This document shows positions 1-12,421 of a DNA stretch of 64,000 nt, piece by piece. Numbering within the stretch: position 1 is the stretch's first letter; each line of letters opens with the position of its first letter. Below the pieces are notes generated by a model. The model was not told the DNA's origin and did no database searches. It saw nothing but the letters and a program-made list of their open reading frames with translations. Origin of the DNA: Daphnia pulex (taxonomy: Eukaryota; Arthropoda; Branchiopoda; Diplostraca; Daphniidae). The translations under genes and the position numbers were made by a program. The stretch spans positions 1,426,001 to 1,490,000 of the forward strand of contig NC_060020.1 in the NCBI RefSeq assembly GCF_021134715.1. Direction: 5' to 3'.

Positions 1-285
1 AATAAAAAGTCTTTGGTGCGTGTTGTGTGTGTTGGCAGTTTTATTCAGCCCACCCCTCATCACCGACGCTCTACTATACACACAGAGAGCAGTGCTGCTG
101 CTGCTGCTGGCTGGGATCGTAAACATTTTGGAGCCCCCTAACAAAAGCTCGTCGTCGTCTTTGTGAAACAAACATCTTAACATAACAAAACACGACAGAG
201 GGTCGCAAATAAAAATAAAAGAAGAAATAAAAATAAAAAAGTGTGTGTGACACGTCCGGCTGCTGGGCTGCTGGGCTGGGCCATC
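1..285. other. Upstream region of the LRR gene
   Basis: This stretch has no supportable coding sequence. It holds a short CTG run near 91-109 and an A-rich tract directly before the first ATG. It is probably promoter and 5' UTR of the leucine-rich-repeat gene that starts at 286. No clear TATA box or initiator could be fixed. Confidence 0.4.
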
Positions 286-3200
286 ATGCCGCGGTTGAAT
301 CAACCTTTGTCCATGAGGAAATGTGCACTGCAAAGCTTGGCTCAGCAGTTCGAAGTCGTTTGTTATGGGACCACGCCGACACATCGACTGCGCGATCTGA
401 TCGAAGACGGAACCTATTTGGATTTTCAAGGACCTTTTACCCAATGGCGTGAGTACCGGGGGGTATCTCCCGACCGACGACATGATACGTAACTAGAGCG
501 CATATAAGGGACTATAAGACAATTATTATTTCGGGAGCAAAAGCCTTGCAGCTTCTCTATAGTTTCTCTGTGTGTGTGTGTGTGTGTCTATAGTCGAATT
601 TATGTGGGATGTCATCAGCAGTTATTACAGGCAAACGATAAAGAACTGCATTGGCCGAGAGGCCGAATCGACCGTGAATTGTGTGGTGGTGCTGACGGCA
701 CACACAGCAGAGCAGTGCGGGATTTATTCCAGCGTGACAACAAAAGAAAAAAAAGGAATATAGTAATACAGAGAAAGAGGTTTGCGGTCCTGCGTGCTGT
801 GTGTACAGAAACGTTATAGAGAGATATTCCCGCCCGACTGGAAGTAGATAGTAATGTCACCTGCCTGATGATGTAACGGAACTTTAATATTCCTCATCAT
901 TTCTTGCACAATTTTTTAACTTGGTGTTTTGTAACGGGAACGGCTCCGCTTAAAATATTTGAAGACTTTATTTTTTTTCCTTTTTTCCTTCTGATAGTCA
1001 TAAAGTACGTGATGTATTTATTTATATACTGGGGGAGGAGTCATCGGTCCTTATCGGTTGGCTACCAGGCCACTAGGATTTTCCTCCCGGAATATAAAGT
1101 ACAGCAGGCGACTTTTAGCATTTGCGAGCGTCTCCTTGTCGTCACAAGGATTAAGTGGATCGCTTATATGTGATGTGTGCATCCTTTTGTCTCGGCCCTG
1201 ATATGGCAGCAGGATGGAATGGATGCATTCCGTCGCGGCCACGTCAAACATGGGGCCTCTATCCTGACGATGTGCCCCAAGGAGCGTCTTTTTCACATCA
1301 CAAAAGCGACTCACTTCACCAACTCGATGATCCCAGTCGAGTGAGAGGAGCAGGTCCAGTTGCTCCCAACAACGCGACGAGATATATGTCAACCGGAATA
1401 ATCCTTCAACATCTAGACGTCGTCGTCGTCTTACCAGCTGTTGCCATGAGCCTATATAGAGGAACTTTTTTAGATTTAATTGGATTTTAAGCGTCGTGCG
1501 GATGGGGGGAGGGCGAAGGCATTTAAAATTCAATTTGTACCACTCCCTTTTATACATATAACACGACAATTAACTTATGAAGCACTCAGGGATTTTTGTG
1601 CTGTATAACTTTCTTTGTCCTTTTGTTTTTTACTATTATTTTTGGGCTGTTGGGGATGAGAGAAGCTTCGGATTTACTGGAAGAATTGTTCCAAGCGGTC
1701 GCCCAGCTGCGTCCAGTCGGCCGGGCCTATCTCCACCATTTGATTCAACCTCATCTGGAAAGGTCTCATATAATATTATTCATGTATTCCACATCTATTT
1801 GATTTACCAATGATGACATTTATTGTGATTTATTTATTCTTACATGATCTGTTAGCTTCAATTTGGCGTCGGGTATCGGAGATGTCTATTTCGCCATCCA
1901 ATTCCTCGGTGATCGTTGCCAAGTAAAAATCGCTCCACCGTCATTCATCGATCCATGTGTCGTCTGGCTAGCCCCTATATGTATCGCATGCAGCCCCCAG
2001 AAATCTCTTTTTTTCTCATTTTTTGATTAAAAGCGGATTGTGTGCGTGTGTGTTGTAGACAGCGGCGGATGTTGGCCATTGTTGCCCTAAACATCCGTCA
2101 TTGAATCATCTAGTATAAGAAACGTGTCCAATAATTCACAATGGACTACACAACAGCAGCAATAGCAATCGCAATCTAATAATCTTCTCGTATTATTTAC
2201 TAATCACATTTCTTATACGTATATACGGCCTATAACAGAATTTGCAACGCTTGGATTTATCGTACATTTCCTATTTGGGCCCCGATCTACTCAGCCAGCT
2301 CGTTGCCAAATTGCCGTCGCTCAAGTACATCAACTTCCAGATGACACCCATCACAGATTCAGTTAGATAACCTCAATGTTTTTATTGATCTATAACTCCT
2401 ATACTAACAGCAGTTAACAACAGTCGTAAAAATCAATTAAAAATTTAGGTTTTGGGTCAAATCGGCCAAAGTTGCCGCCAACTCCGCAGTTTAGATGTTT
2501 CGTCGACCAGCATTTCGGATAGAGGACTGGAATTGCTCAGCCGGAAAACGGAAGGCGACCCACCTTCCCTGCTGACTCGGCTCCTTCTTACAGACACTTA
2601 CACTAGCCATTATGTACTATACCGTACTACTACTATCTATCTATATAGTTATACTATACATGTGAGGGTTATTCAAGCGTCGAATGACGTCAACATTTTT
2701 TCACGTGCCATCCAGGGAATAGCGACGGCTCTGCGGAGGCTGCCGCAACTGCGCCAACTGGAATACGAGTTCATTTTCCAAGTGTTTGATCATCTGACGG
2801 AATTAGGAAGTGACGAAGCGGCTCTTGAGCTCCTGATGGAAGAGGAGCCGAGTACCCTGCAGCCGTACCGGTTGATTAGTCTCAAATCGAGCGATCCATT
2901 AAACAACTCTGAAAATCTGGTCACGGCAATTCGGCTGTGTCCGGAACTGCAGGCGATTGCCTTGACGTCTGGTGCCTCGTTCCAGGAATCTTCGCTGTGG
3001 AATCTCACCCGACTGAATCAATTGTGCGATCTGTCGTTAACTAACGGCCCATCCGCTTATCCGCTGGATTTCTACAATAGTGTCGTTCCCGTACTCGAGG
3101 CTATCGGACATCAGCTCAATAATCTCATTCTGAATCGATTCGCCATCGTCGACGTCCACGGTATTTCAGAGTATATACATAACCGGTCCTTTTGTGTTAA

Positions 3201-4064
3201 CTGGTTTGATTCACACGTTATTCTCATTTCATTGTTGTTGTTTTTATTTAAAAAAAAAAGTTGTTGGGAAATGTTGCCCGCGTTTGAAGAATCTGGCCCT
3301 GTCGGAAATTCGCCATTTTGCGCCAGTGGACTCGATTCAACCCGAACTTTACACTCAGCTGGAAGCTCTGGAATTGTGGTCTTTAGTCGGCGTCCAGCTT
3401 CCATCTCTCGTCATCAAACAACTAACGACTCCGTGCCGACTTGTTCAAAACTTACTCTTCCGTAACTGCGACGCTCTAACCGACCAATTACTCAACGAAC
3501 TGTGGATGGTAAAGGCTTCCGCCCCAAAAGAAAGAAAAAGTTATTTCTCTCTTTCACCAAGTTGAAACGATATTTCCGGTGCATGGCAACCGATAAGAGA
3601 GCCAAGACGGTTGTTTGTTGTTTACAGACGCTATGTGTTGCACACAAGGAGATGTCTGTGTGTGTGTCGGGGTGATCAATGTAACCCTATCTCTGTAGAC
3701 AGTGCCCATAAATATTTTTCTCTTTTATACATTATAAGGTCAATCCGATGACGTCCTTATCGCACGCCACATTCGACGGTTGCCGCAACGTTTCGCTGAC
3801 TCTGCTGGTCGAGCTTCTTTGCAGAGATAGTGACCTTAATTTACTTCGTTTGTGGAACTGCCCGCAGGCAAGTAGCAATAATGAAACAGTTTCTTTTTTT
3901 TTGTTATTTTTTGGTGTAGTTTCAATAACCAAACAACCTCTATAATAAACTGTTACAAAACACAGTTGGATCAGGACGATTACGCGCTGATGCTGGCCAC
4001 AGTCAAGAGCACCAACATGGACGTCCACGTCGACTGGTATCCGTACGACGCTGAACTGATGTAA
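286..4064 (+). CDS. Leucine-rich repeat protein, uncharacterised (9 exons, about 512 aa)
   Basis: Exons join in phase at 286-448, 1663-1762, 1856-1922, 2239-2361, 2449-2613, 2716-3160, 3261-3508, 3739-3867 and 3966-4064. The N-terminal ~85 residues (MPRLNQPLSMRKCALQSLAQ onward) are helical and precede irregular leucine-rich repeats such as NLQRLDLSYISYLGPDLL, QLRSLDVSSTSISDRGLELL and CPRLKNLALSEI. There is no signal peptide or membrane segment, so it is likely intracellular; the architecture resembles substrate-recognition LRR proteins of ubiquitin ligases, but no F-box is evident and I do not assign a function. The intron after 3867 begins with GCAAGT, a GC-AG type donor. The 2614-2715 intron is open in frame, so it could be retained; removing it restores a regular repeat (LLLTDT..GIATALRRLPQL). 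The first intron is unusually long (1.2 kb). Its 3' end converges on the KIAA2013-type gene. Confidence 0.75.
569..587. repeat. (TG)n microsatellite in intron 1 of the LRR gene
   Basis: This is an uninterrupted TG dinucleotide run of about nine units inside the first intron. Confidence 0.9.
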
Positions 4065-4109
4065 AAAACAAACACGTTACTTTTTTTATATCGATAGTCA
4101 TTTTGTGGC

Positions 4110-4115
4110 TTTATT
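4110..4115 (-). terminator. Probable poly(A) signal of the KIAA2013-like gene
   Basis: TTTATT on the plus strand reads AATAAA on the minus strand, about 50 nt downstream of the stop codon. It lies within 50 nt of the 3' end of the convergent LRR coding sequence. Confidence 0.45.
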
Positions 4116-4165
4116 TCTTCATTTTGATCTTCTGGACGAAATGTTTTCATTTTAAAAACTCTTGT

Positions 4166-6790
4166 TTAAAGATCAGAAAATTTCCTGGAAATAAAACAAA
4201 AACAGAAACGAAATTAAAGTTTTGATGAGGGGAATGAGAATGAATAATAAATAAAGGCACCTGGAGCGCTGGGCTTTGGTTTCCGGCTGCACTCCTCCGC
4301 AATACTCGTTGTAAATGAGTTTGAAGAGAAAAAGATGGAAGAGAACGATCAGGAGTGAGAAGGTGGCCCAGAAGAAGGTGGGCAGTCCACCGAGGGCGTG
4401 GCCGTGCTTATGAAGAGCTATGACGTGCTAGACGCGCGCAAGATATAAACAACAAACAAAACATTAATCATCCATCGAGAGACATGTCGTCGTCTGTTGG
4501 CCGGATCTTACCTGCTCGTGTGCCGGAGCTAAGAAACGCAAAAACAAGAAGGGGAGAATAAACATCGTTAGTTTAAAAATAGTTTTTTAAAAGGAGACTA
4601 GTAGGCCATGCCATATTTGTGAGTTATTTATTTATTTTTACCCTCGCCAACTTCATGGACGTGAATAGTATGCTTCAAATTCTCCATGTGCTGTTTATCA
4701 CTGGTGATGTACAGGACGGCGGTCCTCGGCTCGGTCAACTTGACGGGAAACTGCCTCCGCTGGGAACTCAACTGGACGGGCGAGTCTAAACAACCGCCGT
4801 CACAGCCATAATAGTCCTTGTCGTTGCGATCCAGCGCCACGTACAAGGCGGCTCTGTTGTCATCCAATACGGCCACAGTGACGTTGACGTGCGTTCCGTT
4901 GCCGTAGTTGATCCGGCGGTAGTGAAAGTCTCGATGCAAATCCTTTGGCTCCGTGTTGAATTCCAGGTGCTGATTGCTAAACTTCCACGAGCCAAAACTC
5001 AGCAGCATGGCCTGCATGACCCCCTCAGCTCCCATTTTCACCAATTTATGACATCCCTGAGACTCGAGAGTCTTGAGCCACAAACTCGTGACTTGGACCA
5101 CACGATCCATGGATGTCAGATCCAGCCAAAGCTTGGCCGCTTGCCTGGAAAAAAAAGGATATAAATGATTTGCCACGCATATTCTATAATATATGAGAGT
5201 CGTCGTTTGTTTTTACAAAGTGTGATGACCACCGTAGCAGCCTTCCGTGTAGGCGAGATGGGAATGGTGCTGGTTGAGCTCCTCCTGACTCATTTCCGAT
5301 TCGACTTTCTGGGCGCGGACTTGCGACAGAGTCATGTACAGCGTGGCGTTAATTCGGTCACCGTTGATGGCGCCGGTTTTTTTGGAAGTGCTTATGAACA
5401 ATCCGCTGGAAAATAGGTGGTGCCACACTTCCACGTGGGCGGCTCGCAGCTGGCGTGAAGTCATCGACACTACCGAATTCATCATCTACAATAACAAATG
5501 GGTTTTCCCACTTTATTATTATTACGAGGTGACACCAAAACCAAACAAAAACGTTTTAACACCTGTAAGGCGTCCATTTCCAGACTCTCTTTAATGGCCG
5601 TATACTTCCCCATATTCAGCATTGTCGAATACGTTGTCACCGTGTACACGTGAAATGTTTCCGAAGATTTTTTCTTCACCTAGAAATTTTTTTAAGGGTC
5701 GCGATTGAATGATAATAAAGGGGATTCGTGTTAAGTTAATACCTCTAGAGTGGCAGGTAATTTGGTTGTGGTTACAGCCACAACAAATTGCTTGGCGCCG
5801 TCAGTCAGCGAACCAGTTATCACCAAACAGTCGTGGTCTTCGCTACCGACTTTGATTCTAAAATTAATAAGGGGTTATTAATGAGCAAAGTGTGGTTAAA
5901 TAATTGACAATACTTGTGCGTGTAGACGACGGAAGTGTGCCATTTAGAGAGACCACCCCGTTCCAGCGACAAAACTACATCCTCATCTGTAGGATTGGTG
6001 ATTTTAATATCCTGGACTAGGAGTGATGAAATGGTCCGGTGAGCGTAAATTTGATGCGTGATGGTCAGGCATGCCTTTCCGATAGGAATGCACTGTATTT
6101 TGTGGGCGAGACCGTTTACGAATTGAAGCACTGTTGCTTCTCTTTGATGATCACTTCTGTCGGCTCCTGGCAGGAAAACTCCAGTGATGGGTTGGAAAGG
6201 AACCGCCAAGGACAACACTTTTTCACTTTTTATGTAAAGTGGTGAATCTGGTTTGGTCTCTGCTCCCACCACGCCATTGCCAACAAAATGTATGAGAAAG
6301 TTTGGATTATCTGATGGTGAACCATCAGCTGCAGCAGGGGGGTATATGATGTGGGAATCTGAATTCAATGACTCGAGCACATAGGAATCAATCTTGTCAT
6401 TGATGCATCTGCTTAGCGTATCTAAAACGTAAATTTGTAATCAGTACTGATATTTAGTTGTTCAAATTAGTATTTTCTGCTGATTTGTAGAACATGTTCA
6501 GTTTGAACAAAAGACAAGGAGAGATAAATTTGAAAATAAAGTACCATACGAGTTGCCTTTTGAAGTAAAGAGCCATCGGAGAAAACTAGGCCCAAAATAT
6601 AAAAACAAACCGGTGCCGACGAGTACAAATATTAAAGTCTTTCTGAACCTGCAAAGAAAGAATATTGACTTCTTATATTGGGATGATTGGACATGAAGTT
6701 TGTAACTTACGAAATGCCTTTATTGTCCAATTCTCGTTTCCATTTAAATTTGCGAAGCAAGTCGGCCAAGTCTAGCGACATCGTAGACAT
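4166..6790 (-). CDS. KIAA2013: KIAA2013-like single-pass membrane protein (DUF2152 type)
   Basis: Exons on the minus strand join in phase: 6790-6711, 6648-6545, 6421-5914, 5857-5743, 5679-5563, 5485-5217, 5144-4642, 4528-4512, 4427-4261 and 4184-4166, giving about 632 aa. Without the last intron the frame would stop at 4173 (about 655 aa); the spliced form seems closer to the family length. A hydrophobic anchor lies near residues 30-47 (TLIFVLVGTGLFLYF). A large presumably lumenal region follows, with GCDGGCLDSPVQLSS and FPVKLTEPRTAVLYITSD, then a C-terminal hydrophobic segment FFWATFSLLIVLFHLFLF and the signature LIYNEYCGG. These match what I recall of the metazoan KIAA2013 family, whose function is unknown. 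A 17-nt microexon is needed to keep the frame between the lumenal part and the C-terminal helix. The start is the first ATG of the first open exon; a second ATG follows three codons later. Confidence 0.85.
4246..4255 (+). terminator. Probable poly(A) signals of the LRR gene
   Basis: Two overlapping AATAAA hexamers (4246-4251 and 4250-4255) lie about 180 nt after the LRR stop; another is at 4190-4195. Using them would place the LRR 3' UTR across the last exons of the opposite-strand KIAA2013-like gene. Confidence 0.4.
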
Positions 6791-7539
6791 TGCAGCAATG
6801 ATTTAATAAGGCATTGAACTAGATTGAAAAAGCAAAACCCGTGTTTTCAAATGATGACACTTACCCTTCCCGTGAATTCAGACGAAATCTGTCCTCGTCA
6901 CAAGGTAAATATTTTCGAAAAAGTTCATTTTCGTATCGCTAGATGACTGTAGCCATCAATGCTAACAATGAAACAAATTCATGCATAAAAAAATTAGAAT
7001 TCGAAAAAAAAAACCTTAACATTTTCAAAATTGTATTCTTAATAAATTTCCTTTGTTAAATTGTGTTACGTAGACATCCTTTAAAACACTTTTGCGATTG
7101 AAGTAAACCGATGAGAGTCAAGTCTGTTTTGGCAACTGTGTCATTCATCTATGGCCTCTCTCATTTACGGTTACACTGAAAACGAACCCTGATTGATGAA
7201 ATTTAAAGTTTAAGTCATTATCATTTATCGACCGCTGTCAGCCACGGTAAATATTGTTTGTTTTGTGTCAGCTTGATCTTGTTAGATTTTGTGGTCCATC
7301 TACATCAACTTTTTCTTCCCCTGATTGCTGGTCACGGCCATGATCGATCTTCTTTAAATTCTTATATATTCGTTAAGGAAAACAAGCGTATTTACCTTGA
7401 TTTTGACATGGCGGGAAAAAGATTGTTTGAATTGTTCAGTGTGGGTTTGTTTTGACTTCCAGTGTTATTTTTCTTTCCCCCTCCCTCCACTTTTGCTGTA
7501 CCTGGGTGCAAATAATGTTACGATGCTTTAATCATTTAG
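6791..7539. promoter_or_regulatory. Shared divergent upstream region (KIAA2013-like / BRD10-like)
   Basis: The 749 bp separate two divergent start codons and are AT-rich, with no supportable ORF. The bases directly before the BRD10-like ATG read TTTAG after a pyrimidine-rich tract, so that ATG probably begins an internal exon and a non-coding first exon lies somewhere in 7200-7470. No defined core promoter motif was found. Confidence 0.45.
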
Positions 7540-10500
7540 ATGGATCAAGGGCCTGTAGGGGCCGTTGAGGAGTGCTTCTCCGTTGGAGCTGAGGAGATGG
7601 TGGCACATAGTGAAGAAGTTGTTACCTCCAATGAAATTATTACAAATCCACCACCAGTCCCCACCACCATCCAGCAACTGCCACCAGCACAGGCTCAGCC
7701 TTCTACAGTTTACAACATTCCAACAGTTATAGCTTCTCCTGGTCCGATCATGCAAGTTGTCACTTTACAAACAGTCCAGCAACCCTCTGCGGCTCAAGTT
7801 GGTTTAACTAATGCCTTGAGAAACATTCGTTTAATTGCAATTCAGCCAAAGCTTCCACTTAATGGAACCAACGGTCGAGCTCAACCAATCTCTCTTCAGC
7901 CCAGTCCTAAACCACAAGTTAAAATTCAACCTCAGTTAAGTGACCCTAACAAGAAGGTGACTGTCAATAGCTTCTACAGCAAGAAACCATCTCAACCTGT
8001 CATCCTGGCTCCCAAGCAGCCACAGCATGTTGTTAAGCCAAGTCCCAGCTTCTACAAAGAGCAACAAAGAGAACGAGAAATGAAGGAATTTGCTCACCTG
8101 AGTGAGGAATTGCAGAGAGGTTTGAGAATCTTCTTGGACCTCACCATTTCCTTGCACCACAACACTACTTGGCCATTCATGGAGCAAGTGGATCCTGTCA
8201 AGGATGGCGCTCCTGACTACCACCAAGTCATCAAAAAGCCTATGTGGCTTAAATTGATAAAGGAAAAATTTCGAAAGAACCAGTACAGTTCTATAAGCGA
8301 TTTTGTGAGTGACATGAGATTAATATTGGAAAATTGTTATCGCTACAATGGACCAAACCATCCCATCACGAAAAAGGCTTTGCGACTCGAGCAAAGTCTT
8401 GAACAGAAGTTGGCTCTATTGCCCAGTGATTTACGCTCTAAATGTGCCCTTGCAGAAGCTGATTCTGAGCGGAAAGCTCGTCCCGGATCATCCGACGCCT
8501 ATTTCTCGGTGCTGTTACACCGAGTGAGACACGAACGAGAGCAACGTGAACAATTGTTAAAGGAAAAAAGAGCAGAAGAACAACGATTGAAACGAGAAGA
8601 GAAGGAACGTCAACGCTGTCTTTGGGCAGAACGAATGATGAACCCAGAGGTGAAAGCCCAAATGAAAACTATGTGGGAAATACCACAAATAGGACATTTT
8701 CTGCATCTCGCTCGTGGAGCTCTGCACATTGGCGAAATTGCTCAGTACGAATTGGAACACATGTTCCTCATGCCCGAGGCCTCAGCTTTATTGGCTACCC
8801 TCATGACATCGTTACTCAGTTCTCCCAATCAACGGGTTAAATTAGCTGAATCACCTCCGACGCCTTACGGTGTCTGGTCCGCGAAGGTAGCAAATAATTT
8901 TAATCTTAAATAACAATTAAATAATAATTCCGAAATATTAAAATTTTCGAAAAAAATATATAAAAAATAATTTTAATAGGTCAACAGCCGAGTCGCTGAA
9001 TGGTACCGGAACTACAACCGGGAAGGACGACAATTTGTGAAATGTAATTCACTTCACATGTTATGAGTTGAGATTCATCCGTTGTTAATTATTTACAAAT
9101 TTTATTTTCAGTACACGAACTACTCGGTTTGGAGCCCATGTTCTGGCGGGTTTGTGGCGATACAAATCCACTAGAAGGAGGTAAGCTCTACCACCAGTTG
9201 AGCTTTTTGAAAAGGGTCTGGATCTTCAAAGGTATCTGCGATACGGTGGCCCATTCGCACAAAACCGTGCAGGAAGCCATGGTGGAAGAGGAAGGGCCAG
9301 AATCACGGCAAGTGACTCTTGGTCAAGACGCGAATGGATTTACTTATCTGCACTTTCCGGCTGTAAGTGGGTCAGATATTCGCGTCTATCGGCAAAAAGC
9401 TTATGATGTTGAAGACGATCCGATTTGGGGACCCATTGTGGCCGAACGGCGTGAAGCAGAAGAGGAGCGAATCCGTGAAGAAGAGCTTAAAGCGGCCGAA
9501 CTTAAGAAACGTAAACGAGTATCAGCAGCCTCTAAACGGAACTCAAATACTCCAGCGAAAAAGTCCACCCCAGCTAAAAAGAAGCCAGCTGCAGCACGGT
9601 ATGCACAAATAATTCTGTTTATGTTTAGAGTTTACTCATTTTCCCATTGCTACCGTTTCTAATAGAACGCCTGTTGTCAACACGACTCCTGCTCCTCAGC
9701 GAAAGAGAGGTTCTACAGCAGATGAACGGCCTTCTCGAATCGGTACACGTGTATCTCCGCGAACTCTACAACGTCAAACGGGCCTTACTCTTTATAAAGA
9801 CACATCCAGCGAGTCCGAGGACGATGAGGATAGTAATGAAGCTAGCGAAATTTCCGAAGAACCAGCCGATGACAAGGAAATGGAAGTAGAAGAAGAGATT
9901 AGTGAACCACCAGTTGGTGTTGCTAAAGTGGCCCAAAGAAAGAAACGCGGCCGTAGAACAAGAGGCCGCAAGAAGCCAGTTAAAAAGAAACTGCAAAAAA
10001 TTGTTGAGGAGCCAGAAGAAGTTGTTGACAAAGATTCCGTTGTCGAAGAAGAATCCAAGACGAAGATGGAAACAGAAGATGAATCCAAGGAGAAAATAGA
10101 AAAGGAAGATGAATCTTTAGTTAAAGAGGAAAATGAAGAAGTCGTTTTCAAACAGGAAGAGTCACCAAAATTGGAAAAAGATGTCGAAAGAGTCGAAGAA
10201 TTGGGAGAATCCAAAGACAATGACGACAAAAAAGATGATGAAACAAAACGGTCTTCACCTCTTCCAGATGGTCAACCTAGCAAGATGGAAATAGAAGAAA
10301 AAGAGACGAAGGAATTGGCCATCAAAGAGGAATCAAAAGAGGAAGAGACGACAAAATCGGAAATCAACGAGGAGCCAGAAGAGGAGAAGACGGCTTTGGC
10401 TAAGGTGGAAGAAGGGGGAACTTTGGGAACAACTCAGCGATTCACCGTGTCACAGCTGCTACAAAAATTAGCACCGACGGGTGAACCAGAAGAATCTCTA

Positions 10501-12354
10501 CCAGCCTCTGAGATCCCCTCAACCGTTGAGCCGGAATCTAAATCTATCTGCGTTCCCGATCCTGATCGAGCGTCCTACGACCCTTACTTCTTTGAACTCA
10601 TCATTTCCAGCGTGGAAGAATTGCAAGAATGGATCAATCGTTTTACTGATCCCAATGAAGAGGATAAACCTCGTCCACGTTGTGAAATCAAACTCCGTGA
10701 ACATCTCCAGTCTTTGCTTGAGGAGGCCCAGCCACTGGCGTCTGATCAACAACAAGCCAATCAAAAAATTAGCCAACAATTATGGAAGGAATGGGAGCGT
10801 TTTCGATGCTCGTCATCGAACCCCCGTCAATCTGCTGATGTAGCTGAACAAAGCTATCATAATGAGGACTCTGGCGCTTCAGAGTCGGATGGAACTGAAC
10901 CGGAAGATGGCTCTGCTGGGTCAGACGACGGTGTCCGGCATTCACGTCGACTTAGAGTTAAACGTAATCTCCACACTGTTAATGGCTCGCATCAGAGTAC
11001 GAGAAGTTCCAGTCCCATGGACGAAGAACCAGCTACCAAACAAAACCGCAAGAGCTCATACAATTTTGATCCATCGTGGGACTCTGATCCGAATTCAACT
11101 CCAGAAACGCCTGTCGGTCGCAAACGTTCTAATTATGTCCCGGAAATGAAAAATCCTGGATTTTGGATTGGAAGAAGAGTAACTAGGGCAACTGCTGAAT
11201 TTGTTGGTGTTCCGGAAGAAAGCGCAAGTCCGCCTCAGCAGCCACAGAATAGCCAACCGGTAACGACATCGACGATTGAAAAATCTCCTCCGCCGGGTGT
11301 TCAGTCTGGACAGCTTGCCGATCAACTCCGCCAACTTCGTCGACAGCAGGCATTACTCAGTAGCAACGATCCCCGCCCAGGTGGATCATCTGTTAGTTCG
11401 CCTAATGGCTCGCCAGCCATTTATTTCCCATCTAAAGATGGCCAACTGATTCGGATCACGAACCCAAAAGCAGCTGGATTTCTCACTCAGCTCAAAGTGA
11501 ACCGGCCTTTACAGTCAGCCCCTAGCCCAATTGCAGCTCAACCAAGAAGGATTCTCATTCAGCAAAGACCGCCGCAACACCTTCAGAAACCAGACGGTAG
11601 TCCAGTGGCACCTGTCTCTATCGATATCACACAGTTAGTTACCCAGGCAGTCCAGAGTGGGCTAATCGTGACTCACGAACCTCGCAGTTTATCGTTCGAT
11701 ATGGGTCATCATGGGCATTTTATGGTCACTGCTCAAATGACTCCGGCAGGACCAAAAGTCATCAGTGCCTCACCATTGCCCCGAAAAGTGAAAATCGCGA
11801 CGAACGTTCCTGCTCCCGAATCCATTCCTCCTGTCCTCAATTCTCCTGACCCCGCCTCTGAAGTGCCCGCTGTTCCTGAATCGACTTCTGCTAGTTCCGC
11901 AGTTTCGGAATCAGTTCCAGCGGTTCCCACTGAATTAAATCCCCCAACTTCTGTTGCTCACGAATTGAATCCTCCTGTCGTTCCTGCTTCTACAGGTCCA
12001 ACCACCATTGCAACAGATATCCCTATCGAATCAACTCCTCCTGCCGTCACACCCTCTCTTGTCACCCCTGCCATAACTCCCAAGGCAAACGGATCGCCAG
12101 CCGTTTCGAAACAAATTCTTATCACTGATCCTAGACAAAGCAACATCATCAGTGCCGATATTTTACGTTCAGTTGCTGGACCAGAAGCTGTTGGGGCAAG
12201 ACTGACCATCGTGAAAGAAGGAAACGCTAAGATGCTCACGTTAATATTGTCCAATGGTGAGATTCGACGACTTACCAATTCCCAAGTCCAGCAGATCCAG
12301 GCCGCTGTACGCAACAAAACGAAACCTTCAACCGATGAAGCTGCAACTTCTTGA
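7540..12354 (+). CDS. BRD10: Bromodomain-containing protein 10-like (KIAA2026 family), about 1528 aa
   Basis: Exons 7540-8886, 8980-9043, 9112-9598 and 9666-12354 join in phase. The N-terminal ~150 residues are Q/P-rich. A bromodomain follows at about 187-292, with the WPF shelf at 211-213 and the acetyl-lysine-contacting Asn in the YRYN motif near residue 270. A charged helix and a long conserved block come next (KTMWEIPQIGHFLHLA; LEHMFLMPEASALLATLMTS; PMFWRVCGDTNPLEGG; VWIFKGICDTV; FTYLHFPAVSGSDIRVYRQK), which is characteristic of vertebrate KIAA2026/BRD10. Beyond it are a Lys-rich AT-hook-like stretch (KKRGRRTRGRKKPVKKK), a Glu/Lys-rich region and a Pro/Ser/Thr-rich tail ending in a short hydrophobic block. 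The protein is expected in the nucleus as an acetyl-lysine reader, but the biology of the family is poorly known. The last exon is 2.7 kb and encodes most of the disordered part. Confidence 0.88.
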
Positions 12355-12415
12355 GTTGGTCAATCGTTTGTTTTCTCCTGATTTCTTTGCTATTTATTCA
12401 TTTCACCTGCGATCA

Positions 12416-12421
12416 AATAAA
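12416..12421 (+). terminator. Poly(A) signal of the BRD10-like gene
   Basis: AATAAA lies 62 nt downstream of the stop codon at 12352-12354. Confidence 0.6.
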
